From Desulfosoma sp. (GTDB lineage: Bacteria; Desulfobacterota; Syntrophobacteria; Syntrophobacterales; DSM-9756): a DNA stretch of 64,000 bases. This document shows positions 44,501-56,864 of this stretch, piece after piece; positions within the stretch are counted from its first letter, which is position 1; every line of letters starts with the position of its first letter. Made by a program: the position numbers and the translations under genes. A model generated the notes under the pieces. It was not told the DNA's origin and ran no database searches. It worked only from the letters and a program-made list of their open reading frames with translations. Location of the stretch: the NCBI GenBank assembly GCA_037481875.1, contig JBBFKY010000001.1, forward strand, positions 594,806 to 658,805. Direction: 5' to 3'.

Positions 44501-47500
44501 GGGTCTCAATCCCCTCAAATCGGGGCCTGCCTTCGGACTTCCAAAGATCAGCCCTAGTGTTGGCGCAAGCCAAGTCTCAATCCCCTCAAATCGGGGCCTG
44601 CCTTCGGACGATAGAGGTGCCTGACAGGCTCAAGTGGCCTGCGGGTCTCAATCCCCTCAAATCGGGGCCTGCCTTCGGACTCAAGGCAGCCATAAGGCGC
44701 CTTGTCCATCCAATGTCTCAATCCCCTCAAATCGGGGCCTGCCTTCGGACTTGAGACATGTTTTCAGGGTGCGGGTGCTTGGGGAATTTGTCTCAATCCC
44801 CTCAAATCGGGGCCTGCCTTCGGACACCAGCTTCTCACGACTAAAGAGGCCGCCAGGTTCGTCTCAATCCCCTCAAATCGGGGCCTGCCTTCGGACCAAC
44901 AAAGTAAGTTGCTAGAAGGCTGTGGTGCAACAGTCTCAATCCCCTCAAATCGGGGCCTGCCTTCGGACTTTGTTAATCACGGCGATATCGAGATCCGGCT
45001 AAGTCTCAATCCCCTCAAATCGGGGCCTGCCTTCGGACTCAACCGTTCAGCTCTGATGTTGGCTTGCGCCAACGTCTCAATCCCCTCAAATCGGGGCCTG
45101 CCTTCGGACCTATGGAAAGAAAAGAAAAAGACTGGTTCTGGATCAGTCTCAATCCCCTCAAATCGGGGCCTGCCTTCGGACACAAGCCTGTAGACTAACC
45201 GCCTTGGGGTCCCGCAGTCTCAATCCCCTCAAATCGGGGCCTGCCTTCGGACTCAACCGTTCAGCTCTGATGTTGGCTTGCGCCAACGTCTCAATCCCCT
45301 CAAATCGGGGCCTGCCTTCGGACCTATGGAAAGAAAAGAAAAAGACTGGTTCTGGATCAGTCTCAATCCCCTCAAATCGGGGCCTGCCTTCGGACACAAG
45401 CCTGTAGACTAACCGCCTTGGGGTCCCGCAGTCTCAATCCCCTCAAATCGGGGCCTGCCTTCGGACAGATTGTGGTTCCGTGGTAAGGTTGTCTGGTTCC
45501 AGTCTCAATCCCCTCAAATCGGGGCCTGCCTTCGGACGGAAGATTTGTGAACAGTCAGGAGAAGAGTCCGCTGGTCTCAATCCCCTCAAATCGGGGCCTG
45601 CCTTCGGACTCGAGGCCGTGGACCGCTGGCTCCAATGGCGCAACAGTCTCAATCCCCTCAAATCGGGGCCTGCCTTCGGACACAATGTTCAAGCTAAGGA
45701 AATGGCACTATGAGGATGTCTCAATCCCCTCAAATCGGGGCCTGCCTTCGGACCATCCGCGGTATGGCTTGGTGCGCATCTTGCGCACGTCTCAATCCCC
45801 TCAAATCGGGGCCTGCCTTCGGACTTCAAATAACCAGCAAAGGAATCCTGAACCACGAACGTCTCAATCCCCTCAAATCGGGGCCTGCCTTCGGACGACA
45901 ACGGACCATGTGTCGACGTAGCCAAGGCCAAGTCTCAATCCCCTCAAATCGGGGCCTGCCTTCGGACGCACTTTACCGACTGCCGCCCCGAGCTTGCTTT
46001 GAGTCTCAATCCCCTCAAATCGGGGCCTGCCTTCGGACACATGCTCGATATAGACAACTGGACACGGTCCGAATGTCTCAATCCCCTCAAATCGGGGCCT
46101 GCCTTCGGACTATGAAGCTAATGATCCAAAAATCAAGCGAAAACTGTCTCAATCCCCTCAAATCGGGGCCTGCCTTCGGACACGAACCGAGTTCGTCCCA
46201 AGCGTTCACGGGATCGTCTCAATCCCCTCAAATCGGGGCCTGCCTTCGGACCTATGCTAGCGGTAGAATTTCCAAAAAAGAAGCTCCGTCTCAATCCCCT
46301 CAAATCGGGGCCTGCCTTCGGACGTTGACGAGACTATGCTAGCGGTAGAATTTCCAAGTCTCAATCCCCTCAAATCGGGGCCTGCCTTCGGACCCAGCAC
46401 TAGGTGACAACTTTGCAAAGGAGAAGAATTATGTCTCAATCCCCTCAAATCGGGGCCTGCCTTCGGACACGGCGCTTGTGGTGCCGTCTGCAAGCTTTGC
46501 TGGGTCTCAATCCCCTCAAATCGGGGCCTGCCTTCGGACATATGCGTGCGGGAAGAAGGCCTCAGACCGGCAATATGTCTCAATCCCCTCAAATCGGGGC
46601 CTGCCTTCGGACTCATCGCGTGGTATCCAGGTGACCCTGGAACCTACCGTCTCAATCCCCTCAAATCGGGGCCTGCCTTCGGACATTGCTATGCCGTAAA
46701 GGCATGGCGATCACGGGCGGTCTCAATCCCCTCAAATCGGGGCCTGCCTTCGGACGCACTTGTTGGGGCGTGTTGCGCAACGGGTCAAGCAGTCTCAATC
46801 CCCTCAAATCGGGGCCTGCCTTCGGACAAAGGATGGAAGACACTCCCGGCAGAGGAAGCCCGGTCTCAATCCCCTCAAATCGGGGCCTGCCTTCGGACAG
46901 GATTTGGTTTGGAATGTCTGCCTGGATCAAGCCGTCTCAATCCCCTCAAATCGGGGCCTGCCTTCGGACTATGCAAAGTCAGACTTTAACGAGGTTGCTG
47001 TTACGTCTCAATCCCCTCAAATCGGGGCCTGCCTTCGGACAAGCGGATTCGAGCATACAATATTTCACACGGAAAGTCTCAATCCCCTCAAATCGGGGCC
47101 TGCCTTCGGACATTGAGCATCGGCGGATTGAGGCAGACGAAGCATGGTCTCAATCCCCTCAAATCGGGGCCTGCCTTCGGACCTTATTCGATGTGCGCCG
47201 ATGGAAAGACGAAGAGTTTGTCTCAATCCCCTCAAATCGGGGCCTGCCTTCGGACATTCATCAAAACAAACTTCTAAGCCAAGACAAGTGTCTCAATCCC
47301 CTCAAATCGGGGCCTGCCTTCGGACATACCACCAATTCTGACGTGTCCAAACCACTCTGAGTCTCAATCCCCTCAAATCGGGGCCTGCCTTCGGACCTAC
47401 TACTCGCTGGATGCCCTTCGGGCCTTTGTTCTCGTCTCAATCCCCTCAAATCGGGGCCTGCCTTCGGACTTTTGTGCGTCCTATGCGCACTTGTTGGGGC

Positions 47501-50500
47501 GTGTTGTCTCAATCCCCTCAAATCGGGGCCTGCCTTCGGACCATCTATGAGCGAATTGAAGTGTCCCTCTTGTGGAGTCTCAATCCCCTCAAATCGGGGC
47601 CTGCCTTCGGACCCAAAGAGGCCGCCAGGTTCTTGTCGGAGGCCTTGTCTCAATCCCCTCAAATCGGGGCCTGCCTTCGGACCCCCTACAACCTGGCATG
47701 CTGGCGCTACAACGGGGTCTCAATCCCCTCAAATCGGGGCCTGCCTTCGGACTGACGGTTGAATGGCCATATTACAGCGTGTGGCTAGGTCTCAATCCCC
47801 TCAAATCGGGGCCTGCCTTCGGACACTTTGCCTCGAGGGTGGAGGTTCGGGACCTCCACGTCTCAATCCCCTCAAATCGGGGCCTGCCTTCGGACCAAGG
47901 CCTTCAGGCCTCTCAAAGCCGCCGCCTCGAGGTCTCAATCCCCTCAAATCGGGGCCTGCCTTCGGACATCGAGGGAACACAAAAGCCCGCCCAAGGCCTT
48001 CAGGTCTCAATCCCCTCAAATCGGGGCCTGCCTTCGGACTTTGAGTGGATCGAGTCCCGTTGGGTTTTGTACAGTCTCAATCCCCTCAAATCGGGGCCTG
48101 CCTTCGGACGTAGCGAGGCCGTGGAATGAGGCCAGAGTTGCTCACGTCTCAATCCCCTCAAATCGGGGCCTGCCTTCGGACACCTCTTGCCTGCCCTGAT
48201 TCCTCATGGGGACGAGTCTCAATCCCCTCAAATCGGGGCCTGCCTTCGGACTGTTGTTGCGTCTAGTGCAGAAACACAAAGAATCCGTCTCAATCCCCTC
48301 AAATCGGGGCCTGCCTTCGGACATGTGCCTTTGCTGTGGCGGTGGAGCGGTAGCGAGGTCTCAATCCCCTCAAATCGGGGCCTGCCTTCGGACGCCACAG
48401 CAGCCCTTTGGGTCCTTGAGGACCCGCAGGTCTCAATCCCCTCAAATCGGGGCCTGCCTTCGGACGAGGAACCATGGTAGAACAAGAATGCATCTTTCAA
48501 GTCTCAATCCCCTCAAATCGGGGCCTGCCTTCGGACAAACCCGGACCACGGGCGGGCGGGCGGCTCAAGCCCGTCTCAATCCCCTCAAATCGGGGCCTGC
48601 CTTCGGACCGCTATCGGGGCGTGGGGCCTCCCTTCGTGTCCGAAGGTCTCAATCCCCTCAAATCGGGGCCTGCCTTCGGACTCGAAATCCCGCTCGAGGC
48701 CGAAAACCCAACTGGTCTCAATCCCCTCAAATCGGGGCCTGCCTTCGGACACGGCATTTCGGCCCTATGGGCCACAAGAGTGGAGTCTCAATCCCCTCAA
48801 ATCGGGGCCTGCCTTCGGACAGATGGTGGGCCACAACGTGACCTACGATCAGACGTGTCTCAATCCCCTCAAATCGGGGCCTGCCTTCGGACATTGTGCG
48901 CGTGACTGCTATGCCGTGAAGGCATGGGTCTCAATCCCCTCAAATCGGGGCCTGCCTTCGGACTCGGGGCCTTCTCTTTTAGTCCCTTGCAAACGGAGTC
49001 TCAATCCCCTCAAATCGGGGCCTGCCTTCGGACACGGGCAGCTCCCTTGGAAGCTGTGGCGACGGGGGTCTCAATCCCCTCAAATCGGGGCCTGCCTTCG
49101 GACTTTTAGTTTGCCGAGCAATGTGACGAGCCTCACGGTCTCAATCCCCTCAAATCGGGGCCTGCCTTCGGACCATACCGCCAATTCTGACGTGTCCAAA
49201 CCACAAAGAGTCTCAATCCCCTCAAATCGGGGCCTGCCTTCGGACCTTATTAAGACGTGCGAAAAGATTCTTGGCGTCAAGTCTCAATCCCCTCAAATCG
49301 GGGCCTGCCTTCGGACATGAAGGAAGACACTCTTATTAAGACGTGCGAAAGTCTCAATCCCCTCAAATCGGGGCCTGCCTTCGGACATGAATCCAGGAAA
49401 GCTCATCGAATTCGGCGAGTCGTCTCAATCCCCTCAAATCGGGGCCTGCCTTCGGACGGAACCATGGTTATCACTCTGACGAAAAGATCCGAGTCTCAAT
49501 CCCCTCAAATCGGGGCCTGCCTTCGGACTAAACGACACGAGAAAACTAAGAACGATCATAACGTCTCAATCCCCTCAAATCGGGGCCTGCCTTCGGACTC
49601 AAGCCGCCGTCTCGAGGGCAACCACGGCCTCAGGGTCTCAATCCCCTCAAATCGGGGCCTGCCTTCGGACCTCGCCGGCTCCTCCGCCGCTGGACTACAC
49701 GCCGCGTCTCAATCCCCTCAAATCGGGGCCTGCCTTCGGACACAATTGTGCCGAATGTCCATGATATGTTCTATTGCGTCTCAATCCCCTCAAATCGGGG
49801 CCTGCCTTCGGACAAAAGGAACCACAACAATTGTGCCGAATGTCCATGAGTCTCAATCCCCTCAAATCGGGGCCTGCCTTCGGACATACAGGGAACACAA
49901 AAAGCCCGCCCAAGGCCAAGGTCTCAATCCCCTCAAATCGGGGCCTGCCTTCGGACAGATTGTCCCGCTCATAAACGGCCAAAAAACATCCTGGTCTCAA
50001 TCCCCTCAAATCGGGGCCTGCCTTCGGACACGAGGGTGGAGGTTCGGGACCTCCACGACCCCAAGTCTCAATCCCCTCAAATCGGGGCCTGCCTTCGGAC
50101 CTATGACATCCTCAAGGAGCATAAAACGCTCAAGTTGTCTCAATCCCCTCAAATCGGGGCCTGCCTTCGGACCCATCCACGACCGCACGTGAGGCGCTGA
50201 CATTGCGCGTCTCAATCCCCTCAAATCGGGGCCTGCCTTCGGACGCGCCGTGGCTATAGTTTCTCGGACTACCTGTTTTGTCTCAATCCCCTCAAATCGG
50301 GGCCTGCCTTCGGACCTCTCTCCAAAGCAGGTTGCAAAGCTAATCGCGCGGTCTCAATCCCCTCAAATCGGGGCCTGCCTTCGGACACAGTGTGACCGCT
50401 ACGGCCACAGCAAGCCCGCAAGTCTCAATCCCCTCAAATCGGGGCCTGCCTTCGGACTCATTCCCTACCATGTTTACAGCGATGACGGCACGAGTCTCAA

Positions 50501-53500
50501 TCCCCTCAAATCGGGGCCTGCCTTCGGACTCACACTGTGACCGCTACGGCCACAGCAAGCCCGCGTCTCAATCCCCTCAAATCGGGGCCTGCCTTCGGAC
50601 CCATTTGAATGGCGCGAGGAGATCCACGCTGGGCATGTCTCAATCCCCTCAAATCGGGGCCTGCCTTCGGACCATGGCATTACACATGGACAGGCAAAGT
50701 TTGGGTTGGTCTCAATCCCCTCAAATCGGGGCCTGCCTTCGGACTCATTGACACGCTAGTGCTTCGATGGAGCCGAAGCGGTCTCAATCCCCTCAAATCG
50801 GGGCCTGCCTTCGGACCGTTGTGGCAGTGATTCAGACAAGGACGTATGTGTTGTCTCAATCCCCTCAAATCGGGGCCTGCCTTCGGACTTCTTCTACTAT
50901 GAAGAGGAAGCCAAGCCCGAGACGAGTCTCAATCCCCTCAAATCGGGGCCTGCCTTCGGACATCATGGTAGGAGTGCTGAGACGTGTTTATGCGGGGTCT
51001 CAATCCCCTCAAATCGGGGCCTGCCTTCGGACCAATATGCCTAGCGAAATTCCTCCGCAGGGAATCATGGGTCTCAATCCCCTCAAATCGGGGCCTGCCT
51101 TCGGACTCAGAAGATACCGTGCGCGAATGGCTTAGCAAGCCGTGTCTCAATCCCCTCAAATCGGGGCCTGCCTTCGGACCTAAGCACCGATGGCTTCACG
51201 GCCTTGTGGGCCACGGTCTCAATCCCCTCAAATCGGGGCCTGCCTTCGGACTATCGGACGAGAATTGAAGTAAAGGACAACCAGGAGTCTCAATCCCCTC
51301 AAATCGGGGCCTGCCTTCGGACGGGATACGACAAGGCCGGCACGGCTGTCGGGCGGTTGGTCTCAATCCCCTCAAATCGGGGCCTGCCTTCGGACTTACG
51401 TGCGCCTTGACGGGGGCGTAGGCCTCGATGCGTCTCAATCCCCTCAAATCGGGGCCTGCCTTCGGACGACGTGGCGTTGTTTTTGCGCAAGAGAGAAGGC
51501 GTGTCTCAATCCCCTCAAATCGGGGCCTGCCTTCGGACGAACATATGAAGGAAGACGTTCTAGTAAAGAGATGTGTCTCAATCCCCTCAAATCGGGGCCT
51601 GCCTTCGGACGAACATATGAAGGAAGACGTTCTAGTAAAGAGATGTGTCTCAATCCCCTCAAATCGGGGCCTGCCTTCGGACCCAAGTAATAGGAGAAAG
51701 AACTATGAAGCGCGAGACGTCTCAATCCCCTCAAATCGGGGCCTGCCTTCGGACCACTCAAAGCCGCCGCCCCCAAGAGGGCAACACGGCCGTCTCAATC
51801 CCCTCAAATCGGGGCCTGCCTTCGGACATAGTACGGTTACATAAACAAAGAGGAGAGATCCATGTCTCAATCCCCTCAAATCGGGGCCTGCCTTCGGACT
51901 CGAAAAGGTGCGGGATGAAGGCATGACAGCCAAGTCTCAATCCCCTCAAATCGGGGCCTGCCTTCGGACCCAAAGACCTGCGAATCAACTACCAGACATC
52001 GGTTGTGTCTCAATCCCCTCAAATCGGGGCCTGCCTTCGGACCATGAAGAACCTCATCGAAGCATTTCTGAGCGAGAGTCTCAATCCCCTCAAATCGGGG
52101 CCTGCCTTCGGACCCAGCCCGAGGAGGCCCAAGAGGGGCAGGAGGCCCGTCTCAATCCCCTCAAATCGGGGCCTGCCTTCGGACAAGTCGGTAGGCTTGA
52201 TGACCGACTATGCAGGCTGTCTCAATCCCCTCAAATCGGGGCCTGCCTTCGGACATGCCGAAGGCCGGATCCGCAAGGAAATCCGGCTTGTCTCAATCCC
52301 CTCAAATCGGGGCCTGCCTTCGGACTTCATGAGGCCAAAGGGTGGGCAAGTGAAAAGATGGTCTCAATCCCCTCAAATCGGGGCCTGCCTTCGGACCCCA
52401 TGATTTCTTCTGGGCTCGTCTCAGGCCAATGCGTCTCAATCCCCTCAAATCGGGGCCTGCCTTCGGACACACAAGGCCAAGGTGCAACGCCTTGGCCTTT
52501 TTGTTGTCTCAATCCCCTCAAATCGGGGCCTGCCTTCGGACGCACGTGCAAAGACGGAAAAGGACGAAGAACACATTGTCTCAATCCCCTCAAATCGGGG
52601 CCTGCCTTCGGACACAAAGCCGCCGCCCCCAAGAGGGCAACACGGCCAAGTCTCAATCCCCTCAAATCGGGGCCTGCCTTCGGACACTTTCTCCAGCCGC
52701 GCCGACCAGAGCGAGGGCTGGTCTCAATCCCCTCAAATCGGGGCCTGCCTTCGGACTAGACCATGAAAAGAATTGCAATACGCTCGTGTCAGTCTCAATC
52801 CCCTCAAATCGGGGCCTGCCTTCGGACATTAGGGCAAGGACTGAGGGCGACGAAGAATTTATCGGTCTCAATCCCCTCAAATCGGGGCCTGCCTTCGGAC
52901 TCTGACGGCGGGCGGCTGATCTTATCGGCCACCCGACCGTCTCAATCCCCTCAAATCGGGGCCTGCCTTCGGACGAACCATGGTCGAACAAGAATGCATC
53001 TTTCAGAGGTGTCTCAATCCCCTCAAATCGGGGCCTGCCTTCGGACCATGAAGGAAACCAAAAAGCCTGCCCCGTGGCCAAGGTCTCAATCCCCTCAAAT
53101 CGGGGCCTGCCTTCGGACCTGCGCGTCGTCCTCTTCCGAGGGGACCGCTACCAAGTCTCAATCCCCTCAAATCGGGGCCTGCCTTCGGACCAATCTTCCT
53201 AATTAATGGCCTTATTGAGGGCGTGTGGTCTCAATCCCCTCAAATCGGGGCCTGCCTTCGGACCCATTCCTGGCCGGGAATGGCCTGAGGTCTTCCTTGT
53301 CTCAATCCCCTCAAATCGGGGCCTGCCTTCGGACTTGACAAGCTCGTTGACTGAGCCGTGAGGCAGCCTCAGTCTCAATCCCCTCAAATCGGGGCCTGCC
53401 TTCGGACCCATATGCGTACGGCAATGAGAAGCTGGACCGGACCGGTCTCAATCCCCTCAAATCGGGGCCTGCCTTCGGACGCTATCGGTGCCCGTGCCAA

Positions 53501-56150
53501 GCTCCGCTTGGCACTAGTCTCAATCCCCTCAAATCGGGGCCTGCCTTCGGACAAACCAAAAAGCCTGCCCCGTGGCCAAGGCCACAACGTCTCAATCCCC
53601 TCAAATCGGGGCCTGCCTTCGGACCTTGAACGTGTGCTAAGAACGAACGCCTACGGCCATGTCTCAATCCCCTCAAATCGGGGCCTGCCTTCGGACCGGA
53701 TGAACAGCGCGTAATATGGGTCAAAGGTTCCCTGTCTCAATCCCCTCAAATCGGGGCCTGCCTTCGGACTCACAAGGAAATTTTCAGGTTAATCGAACAG
53801 CCGCCTGTCTCAATCCCCTCAAATCGGGGCCTGCCTTCGGACAAACCAAAAAGCCTGCCCCGTGGCCAAGGCCACTCAAGTCTCAATCCCCTCAAATCGG
53901 GGCCTGCCTTCGGACCAAGGGAATCGGCCAAGGCCACGGGCGGGCATGGAGGTCTCAATCCCCTCAAATCGGGGCCTGCCTTCGGACCAAAGCCGCCGCC
54001 CCAAGGGAAAGTGGCCAAGGCCAAGTCTCAATCCCCTCAAATCGGGGCCTGCCTTCGGACTCAGGAAGGCCTTGGCGGGGAGCACAGCCCCCGCACGTCT
54101 CAATCCCCTCAAATCGGGGCCTGCCTTCGGACTCATACGAGCGTCTATGTGCTAGTGCACCAAAACAAGTCTCAATCCCCTCAAATCGGGGCCTGCCTTC
54201 GGACGCAATTTACCGAAGACCAGAGAACTCTCTCTACCCAGTCTCAATCCCCTCAAATCGGGGCCTGCCTTCGGACCCGTTGTCAACGGGGAACTGGTTT
54301 CATGGCGGAAGTCTCAATCCCCTCAAATCGGGGCCTGCCTTCGGACACTACGCCCCGCGGTTGGAGTGGATCATACGGGAAAAGTCTCAATCCCCTCAAA
54401 TCGGGGCCTGCCTTCGGACTCTGGAAGCAAGGGATTACGAAATGGCGGCAATGCATGTCTCAATCCCCTCAAATCGGGGCCTGCCTTCGGACGTTGGCTG
54501 AGTGGATACAAAGAGTGAAACAACAATCGTCTCAATCCCCTCAAATCGGGGCCTGCCTTCGGACACATGAGTGTGGCTAATCTGATATGGTACCCCAACG
54601 GTCTCAATCCCCTCAAATCGGGGCCTGCCTTCGGACTGCAGCCCTCGGGCTTCACGGGCTCGCTGACCTCCTGGTCTCAATCCCCTCAAATCGGGGCCTG
54701 CCTTCGGACTCTTGGACGAGTGCGGATTTTCATCCAGAGTGGAAGTCTCAATCCCCTCAAATCGGGGCCTGCCTTCGGACTCATGGTGTTCCCCTTCCCC
54801 TTACTGGCCCCCTAGTGTCTCAATCCCCTCAAATCGGGGCCTGCCTTCGGACATTCGCTTTGCGAAACAAAACAGCACCTTGATAAGCTGTCTCAATCCC
54901 CTCAAATCGGGGCCTGCCTTCGGACAATGGCCTCGTGAGGGTCACTCTCAGGAACCGCACGGTCTCAATCCCCTCAAATCGGGGCCTGCCTTCGGACTTA
55001 CTGTGTGGCGCTATCGGGGCGTGGGGCCGCACTGTCTCAATCCCCTCAAATCGGGGCCTGCCTTCGGACCCAGCAAATGGGTCATATCGATTCGCAAAGA
55101 GGCCCTGTCTCAATCCCCTCAAATCGGGGCCTGCCTTCGGACTAACGCACTACTCAAGGCCACAGGGGACAAGTCCCTGTCTCAATCCCCTCAAATCGGG
55201 GCCTGCCTTCGGACACACGCGATGCGGCCGCTCTGCTAAGCACCATGCTAGTCTCAATCCCCTCAAATCGGGGCCTGCCTTCGGACTTGAGGCCTTTGGC
55301 CTAGGGTCAGTCTTCGACCGTATGTCTCAATCCCCTCAAATCGGGGCCTGCCTTCGGACACTTCATGGGCCGAGGCCGTTCCCTCCATCGAAGGGGTCTC
55401 AATCCCCTCAAATCGGGGCCTGCCTTCGGACTCATGGGTCCCGCAGCTCTGGTTAGCACCGATAATGGTCTCAATCCCCTCAAATCGGGGCCTGCCTTCG
55501 GACCCACGCTTCAATGGCGCGGGGTATCCCAGCGCGAACTGTCTCAATCCCCTCAAATCGGGGCCTGCCTTCGGACGATCAACAAACCGCTAGTGGGTCC
55601 CGCCAACAAAGCGTCTCAATCCCCTCAAATCGGGGCCTGCCTTCGGACCTGAACGCCAGCCCCGTGGGCAACCCCCACGGGGTTTTGTCTCAATCCCCTC
55701 AAATCGGGGCCTGCCTTCGGACATTTTAACCCTGCTTCCGGGAAGCCAGTGGGTAGGTCTCAATCCCCTCAAATCGGGGCCTGCCTTCGGACTTGATGTC
55801 AATCAGGAGATCTCTAGGGCAGAGGCTTGGTCTCAATCCCCTCAAATCGGGGCCTGCCTTCGGACGATGAGGTGATCGCCAAGTGGGCCGAGGCTTACCC
55901 AGGTCTCAATCCCCTCAAATCGGGGCCTGCCTTCGGACACACCACCGAAGTCACCGAGTAAGGAGGCCAGACGTCTCAATCCCCTCAAATCGGGGCCTGC
56001 CTTCGGACACACCACCGAAGTCACCGAGTAAGGAGGCCAGACGTCTCAATCCCCTCAAATCGGGGCCTGCCTTCGGACAGAGGTGCCGGTGCACGTTGCA
56101 ACCGGTCTCACCGAGTCTCAATCCCCTCAAATCGGGGCCTGCCTTCGGAC
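38526..56150 (-). CRISPR. Type III CRISPR array, roughly 245 repeats
   Basis: A 36-base repeat (plus strand GTCTCAATCCCCTCAAATCG then GGGCCTGCCTTCGGAC) alternates with spacers of 34-39 bases over 17.6 kb. Twenty consecutive units average 71.9 bases, which gives about 245 repeats; I did not count all. The reverse complement ends in ATTGAGAC, a close relative of the ATTGAAAC crRNA handle, and contains a CCCC/GGGG hairpin just before it, so the array is read leftwards. In agreement, the leader side faces cas2, and the far-end repeats at 38526 and 38601 are degenerate (CAGCTTTCGGAC ending). One interior repeat (39677) has a single change. Spacer duplications: two single spacers at distance, three adjacent pairs, and one three-spacer block (about 45039/45253). 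Confidence 0.97.
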
Positions 56151-56521
56151 TCTTAGCTTGTCTGGGCGCTTACTGTCAAGCTTTCCAAGCCTGTTTCGGA
56201 GCATCCCGCGCCAAGGTTCCCCAGCTTAACGCAAAAACGAGCCTTCACTTTCGTTTAAAACCTCGTAAGCGTTTGACTCTACACTGTTATACTTTTGCGG
56301 AGCACCTCCCAGGCACCCCTCTCGAAAATTCAATACCTTAGTCACCAATGCCCAATATGCCCTAACATCCTCCGCATCTCTTGCAAAAATCTCAGTTTTT
56401 CATGGAAACTTGATGTGTTAAACCTTTCAACCCCGCTCCGGAATGTGCCCCGTAGATGGTTCGTCAACAACCCAAAATCGAGGAGTACAACAGTAGGCCG
56501 ATGGAAGTGCGTCTGCTACGG
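56151..56521 (-). promoter_or_regulatory. CRISPR leader
   Basis: About 370 gene-free bases lie between cas2 and the newest repeat. This is where transcription and spacer integration should be controlled. On the minus strand TTGACA (56179-56174) stands 23 bases before the first repeat, with CTAAGA after 17 bases abutting it; the -10 match is poor. A better -10-like TATAAC lies further up near 56285-56295 without a good -35. The promoter position is therefore open; the leader assignment rests on repeat polarity and on adjacency to cas1-cas2. Confidence 0.7.
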
Positions 56522-56806
56522 TTAGATAATGCCGTGACTTACCCTCTCCGGTGCCATGCCTGTTCCCACATGCTCAAAAGATCCAAGACACCGTTCGCAC
56601 TGTCGATAAAACCTCACCGTGTCTGTCGTGTGGTCGATGAGACGACTCAAACGATCCATGAGCGTCAGCAGCTTTTTTTCCGTAAGCGCCGGGCACTCAA
56701 AGACGGATTTCTGCACCCGGTACCCATAGCCCTTTAACACCTTAACAACCCGATACCTTGTGCGATCATCCGAAACGTCAAAACACACCACGTAGAACAT
56801 GGACAT
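56522..56806 (-). CDS. cas2: Cas2, CRISPR adaptation subunit
   Basis: A 94-residue Cas2 starting MSMFYVVCFDVSDDRTRYRV (the beta-1 strand and the conserved aspartate), with GYGYRVQKSVFEC and a C-terminal VRFYRQCERCLGSFEHVG. Cas2 dimers bridge Cas1 dimers and hold the spacer precursor. It is the gene nearest the leader. The gap of 58 bases behind cas1 suggests one transcript. Confidence 0.95.
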   Translation of the reverse strand: MSMFYVVCFDVSDDRTRYRVVKVLKGYGYRVQKSVFECPALTEKKLLTLMDRLSRLIDHTTDTVRFYRQCERCLGSFEHVGTGMAPERVSHGII

Positions 56807-56864
56807 GGCAGGCTTCCCTGGTTTGAGTCAGAGTCCAAAGCCCCGTCAAAAAAGCTTCTATCCC

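Noticed and set aside
38429-56024. Dozens of long plus- and minus-strand reading frames with repeated LNPLKSGPAFG, SIPSNRGLPSD or EGRPRFEGIET peptides
   Set aside because: They are translations of the CRISPR repeat, which has no stop codon in most frames. They do not represent proteins.
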